NCBI GenBank assembly: GCA_017408325.1
Contig: JAFQUW010000114.1
Span: 1 to 6,407 of the forward strand
Direction of reading: 5' to 3'
Source: Clostridia bacterium
GTDB taxonomy: Bacteria > Bacillota > Clostridia > Oscillospirales > SIG627
Length of the DNA: 6,407 nt
Position numbers and translations under genes: made by a program
The notes under the pieces: model-generated
Told to the model about the DNA's origin: nothing
The model's database searches: none
Seen by the model: only the letters and a program-made list of their open reading frames with translations
Shown here: positions 4,952 through 6,407 of the stretch, piece by piece
Numbering within the stretch: position 1 is the first letter of the stretch
How the letters are laid out: each line of letters begins with the position of its first letter

Positions 4952-5646
4952 TTTTTCTTTTCTCCTGTATCAACGCCGAAGAAGGCGAGGGAATCGAGCA
5001 CGGCACCCTTTTCCTCTCCCCACGCTTCTCCCGCGTGATGGTAGTCGAATTTTTGGCAGAACCGTCCGATGAGATCGGAAAGTTTTGCAAGATACGCTTC
5101 CTCGACTTCTCGGATGTCGTCGACAAAGTCGGTGTAGCGGCGTTTGGGAAGCGCGGCCTTTGCCGTCGCAAGATAGCGCGCGTAGTGCTCGGGGCAGAAA
5201 TAGGGCTGATTCTTCAGTTTCGCACGGAAGTCCGAGTCCTGATCGTACAGAAGGCAGGCGTTGGAAAACATCTTCTCGAAGTGGAACTCGATGCGGTCGC
5301 ACACGTAGCACGACTCGGAGAGCTTCTTTGCGCTCTGTGCGATCGATTCGCCCTTATCCTTCAGCGAGAGGGCGGGCGGCTTTAACATCTTCTGCACCTC
5401 GGCGAGGTGACTCTCAAGCATCAGGGCGAGCGGAAGTCGCTTTTGCGCCTTGTGCATCTTCAGAAAATGGTCGCGACAGAAGCCCTTTTTGTTCGTCACT
5501 TCGCGCACGTCGGGCTCCATCATGGACGCGCCGAGGATCAGCGAGAGTTCGTCGCCTTCCAGTTTTTTGTACAGCGCACAGAAGGGACAGCCGTCGGCTG
5601 CCTCAAATGCTTCGTTGATCGGGATCGTGTACAGTTTTTCGAGCAT
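4948..5646 (-). CDS. DUF6062-family protein with duplicated CxxC/CxxH sites
   Basis: A 232-residue soluble protein recognised as DUF6062 by its opening LYTIPINEAF, the CPFC that follows, and NKKGFCRDHF. The cysteine layout looks like an internal duplication: C20PFC23 with C57RDH60, then C113YVC116 with C151PEH154. The two CxxC-to-CxxH distances are almost the same (34 and 35 residues), suggesting two similar metal sites. The remainder is helical and charged. No function is established for the family that I know of. The ATG at 5646 was chosen for AAAAAGGAG ending five bases before it and the conserved N-terminus. The frame stays open for 38 more codons, but those translate the hairpin repeat. 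It is the first gene of a three-gene unit with ATGA overlaps. No clear promoter is visible upstream, so transcription may start within the repeats or read through from the dehydrogenase gene. Confidence 0.88.
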   Translation of the reverse strand: MLEKLYTIPINEAFEAADGCPFCALYKKLEGDELSLILGASMMEPDVREVTNKKGFCRDHFLKMHKAQKRLPLALMLESHLAEVQKMLKPPALSLKDKGESIAQSAKKLSESCYVCDRIEFHFEKMFSNACLLYDQDSDFRAKLKNQPYFCPEHYARYLATAKAALPKRRYTDFVDDIREVEEAYLAKLSDLIGRFCQKFDYHHAGEAWGEEKGAVLDSLAFFGVDTGEKKK

Positions 5647-5670
5647 AGTCGCTCCTTTTTGATTGGTTCT

Positions 5671-5781
5671 GCTTCTTTTCTTTTCGCGAGAAAAGAAAAG
5701 AAGCAAAAGAACAGCGGTATCGGGGAAGCAAAACGGATGGTGCTTGAACCCAAACGGCACTCAAACGACGAGTGCCGTTTG
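5671..5781 (+). repeat. Composite two-hairpin element, copy D
   Basis: Hairpin 1 is a perfect stem of GCTTCTTTTCTTTTC (5671-5685) with its complement (5690-5704), loop GCGA, extendable by one T-A pair. A 47-nt spacer follows the 14-base core arm ending at 5703. Hairpin 2 pairs CAAACGGCACTC (5751-5762) with GAGTGCCGTTTG (5770-5781), 12 perfect pairs, loop AAACGAC, followed by CGGCG. On the minus strand hairpin 1 lies about ten bases upstream of the DUF6062 ribosome-binding site, so it would sit in that gene's 5' leader if transcription starts further upstream. Confidence 0.88.
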
Positions 5782-5784
5782 CGG

Positions 5785-5804
5785 CGAGGTGAAATCTCGT
5801 TTTT
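5785..5804 (+). terminator. Weak hairpin followed by T5, plus strand
   Basis: CGAGGT-GAA-ATCTCG (5785-5799, including one G-T pair) is followed by five T. It has the form of a small intrinsic terminator, but no plus-strand gene lies upstream. Copy E has a comparable small hairpin at the same place (GAAGG-TTG-CCTTC, 5915-5927). Confidence 0.3.
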
Positions 5805-5806
5805 GC

Positions 5807-5910
5807 CTCTTTTCGCGAGAAAAGAAAAGAAGCAAAAGAAAAGCGATAACGGGGAAGCGAAACGGATGGTGCTTGAACTCAAACGGCATTCAAACGACGA
5901 GCGCCGTTTG
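5807..5910 (+). repeat. Composite two-hairpin element, copy E (hairpin 1 partly truncated)
   Basis: Positions 5810-5916 repeat 5681-5787 directly with 7 mismatches in 107 bases (about 93.5% identity), a period of 129 bases. Hairpin 1 keeps its right arm, but the left arm is cut to seven pairing bases (TCTTTTC, 5808-5814). The spacer is 47 nt. Hairpin 2 (5880-5891 with 5899-5910, loop AAACGAC) has one A-C mismatch and one T-G wobble where copy D is perfect, so it looks like a decaying copy. Confidence 0.85.
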
Positions 5911-5960
5911 CGGCGAAGGTTGCCTTCTTTGCATTTCTTCGCTTCGGCTTTCTTCTTTTG

Positions 5961-5996
5961 GTCCTTTTCTTCTTTCTCCCGAAAGAAGAAAAGGAC
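5961..5996 (-). repeat. Pyrimidine/purine hairpin F, hairpin-1 type, inverted
   Basis: GTCCTTTTCTTCTTTC (5961-5976) and its exact complement (5981-5996) form a 16-bp stem with a four-base loop. Read on the minus strand it is followed by CAAAAGAAGAAAGC, the same opening as the spacers of the other copies, which marks it as hairpin 1 of an inverted unit. Hairpin 2 of copy E begins 50 bases further on and may be shared by the two units. It lies 17 bases after the stop codon of the dehydrogenase gene. Confidence 0.75.
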
Positions 5997-6013
5997 ACTC
6001 AAAACTCAACTTC

Positions 6014-6406
6014 TTACAGCTTCTCCATCACGTAGTCGGCAAACTCGGCGGTGGTGGCGCCGGTGTCGCGGCCGGTGACGGTCAGTCGTTTTTCCTCAAA
6101 CATACAGACGTCCAGTGCACGCTCGAGGCGGGCGGCCTTGTCCTGATGTCCGATGTGGTTCAAGAGCATCACGGCGGCGCGCATCATCGAGCAGGGGTCG
6201 GCGTATTTGGCGCGACCTTCGGTGACCATGCGCGGCGCGGAGCCGTGGATTGCCTCAAACCTTGCGTAACGGCTTCCGATGTTCGCGCTGCCGGCGGTGC
6301 CGACGCCGCCCTGGAACTCGGCGGCCTCGTCGGTCAGGATGTCGCCGTAGAGGTTCGGGAGGATAAAGACCTGGAAATCGCGGCGACGCTTTTCGTCGAC
6401 GAGTTT
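6014..6406 (-). CDS. Isocitrate/3-isopropylmalate-type dehydrogenase, C-terminal part
   Basis: The last 130 codons of a beta-decarboxylating dehydrogenase; the gene enters from beyond the right edge of the window. The family core NLYGDILTDEAAEFQGGVG and the SANIGSRYARFEAIHGSAPR block are clear. NLYGDI-x-D carries metal- and substrate-binding aspartates, and HGSAP lines the nucleotide site. The protein ends GRDTGATTAEFADYVMEKL. Such enzymes oxidise isocitrate to 2-oxoglutarate, or 3-isopropylmalate on the leucine pathway, using NAD(P). The FEAIHGSAPR form and the ending fit isocitrate dehydrogenase-like members better than LeuB, but the substrate-specifying N-terminal half is outside the window. 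The internal ATG at 6229 is not the start, since the frame stays open to the edge with conserved sequence. The inverted hairpin F follows the stop. Confidence 0.88.
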   Translation of the reverse strand, partial: KLVDEKRRRDFQVFILPNLYGDILTDEAAEFQGGVGTAGSANIGSRYARFEAIHGSAPRMVTEGRAKYADPCSMMRAAVMLLNHIGHQDKAARLERALDVCMFEEKRLTVTGRDTGATTAEFADYVMEKL

Positions 6407-6407
6407 C

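Noticed and set aside
5647..5760. N-terminal extension of the DUF6062 gene to an ATG at 5760
   Set aside because: The extra 38 residues are translated hairpin sequence. The conserved family N-terminus and the AGGAG site mark the ATG at 5646.
2593..5996. CRISPR array
   Set aside because: The repeats are few, about 130 bp apart, structured throughout and in both orientations. There are no short identical repeats with unique spacers and no cas genes.
5407..6078. Plus-strand open frame of 223 codons crossing the repeat region
   Set aside because: Its middle is the twice-repeated hairpin element translated, and both ends are antisense to real genes.

Overview
The window looks like a chromosomal segment of an anaerobic, fairly GC-rich member of the Bacillota, class Clostridia, probably a gut or similar anoxic lineage. 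The evidence is a rubrerythrin with a PerR-type regulator, strong AGGAG ribosome-binding sites, sigma-A-like promoters, a DUF6062 protein, and a cobalamin riboswitch in front of an ECF-type S component. The sequence does not identify a genus.

Layout. (1) 44-1350, minus strand: a promoter, a cobalamin riboswitch, a DUF4430 lipoprotein and a small membrane protein of the ECF S-component type. The two genes share a TAATG junction and form a probable corrinoid-uptake unit. (2) 1345-1450: the divergent intergenic region, with an insulating hairpin and then a near-perfect promoter with a Fur/PerR-like inverted repeat at the start site, both reading right. (3) 1493-2519, plus strand: a rubrerythrin carrying two rubredoxin-type domains, followed one base later by a short PerR-like regulator and a strong terminator, forming an autoregulated peroxide-defence operon. 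(4) 2593-2988: about 400 bases without a gene, holding three copies of a composite two-hairpin element. (5) 3000-5646, minus strand: three genes joined by 4-base ATGA overlaps, encoding a DUF6062 protein with duplicated CxxC/CxxH sites, a multi-zinc-ribbon protein and a cytosolic relative of neutral ceramidase. (6) 5647-6013: more copies of the composite element, two of them a 93%-identical tandem repeat. (7) 6014 to the window end, minus strand: the C-terminal part of an isocitrate/isopropylmalate-family dehydrogenase.

The most unusual signal is the composite element. Each complete copy has a first hairpin with an all-pyrimidine 5' arm and an all-purine 3' arm, then a spacer of 47 nt (49 in one copy), then a second hairpin. 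The second hairpin has a conserved CAAAC base, in most copies a conserved loop, and a conserved GTTTGCGG exit, but its stem core differs between copies with compensating changes. At least five copies lie in two intergenic regions, in both orientations. I do not recognise it as a known repeat or RNA family. Its function is unknown.
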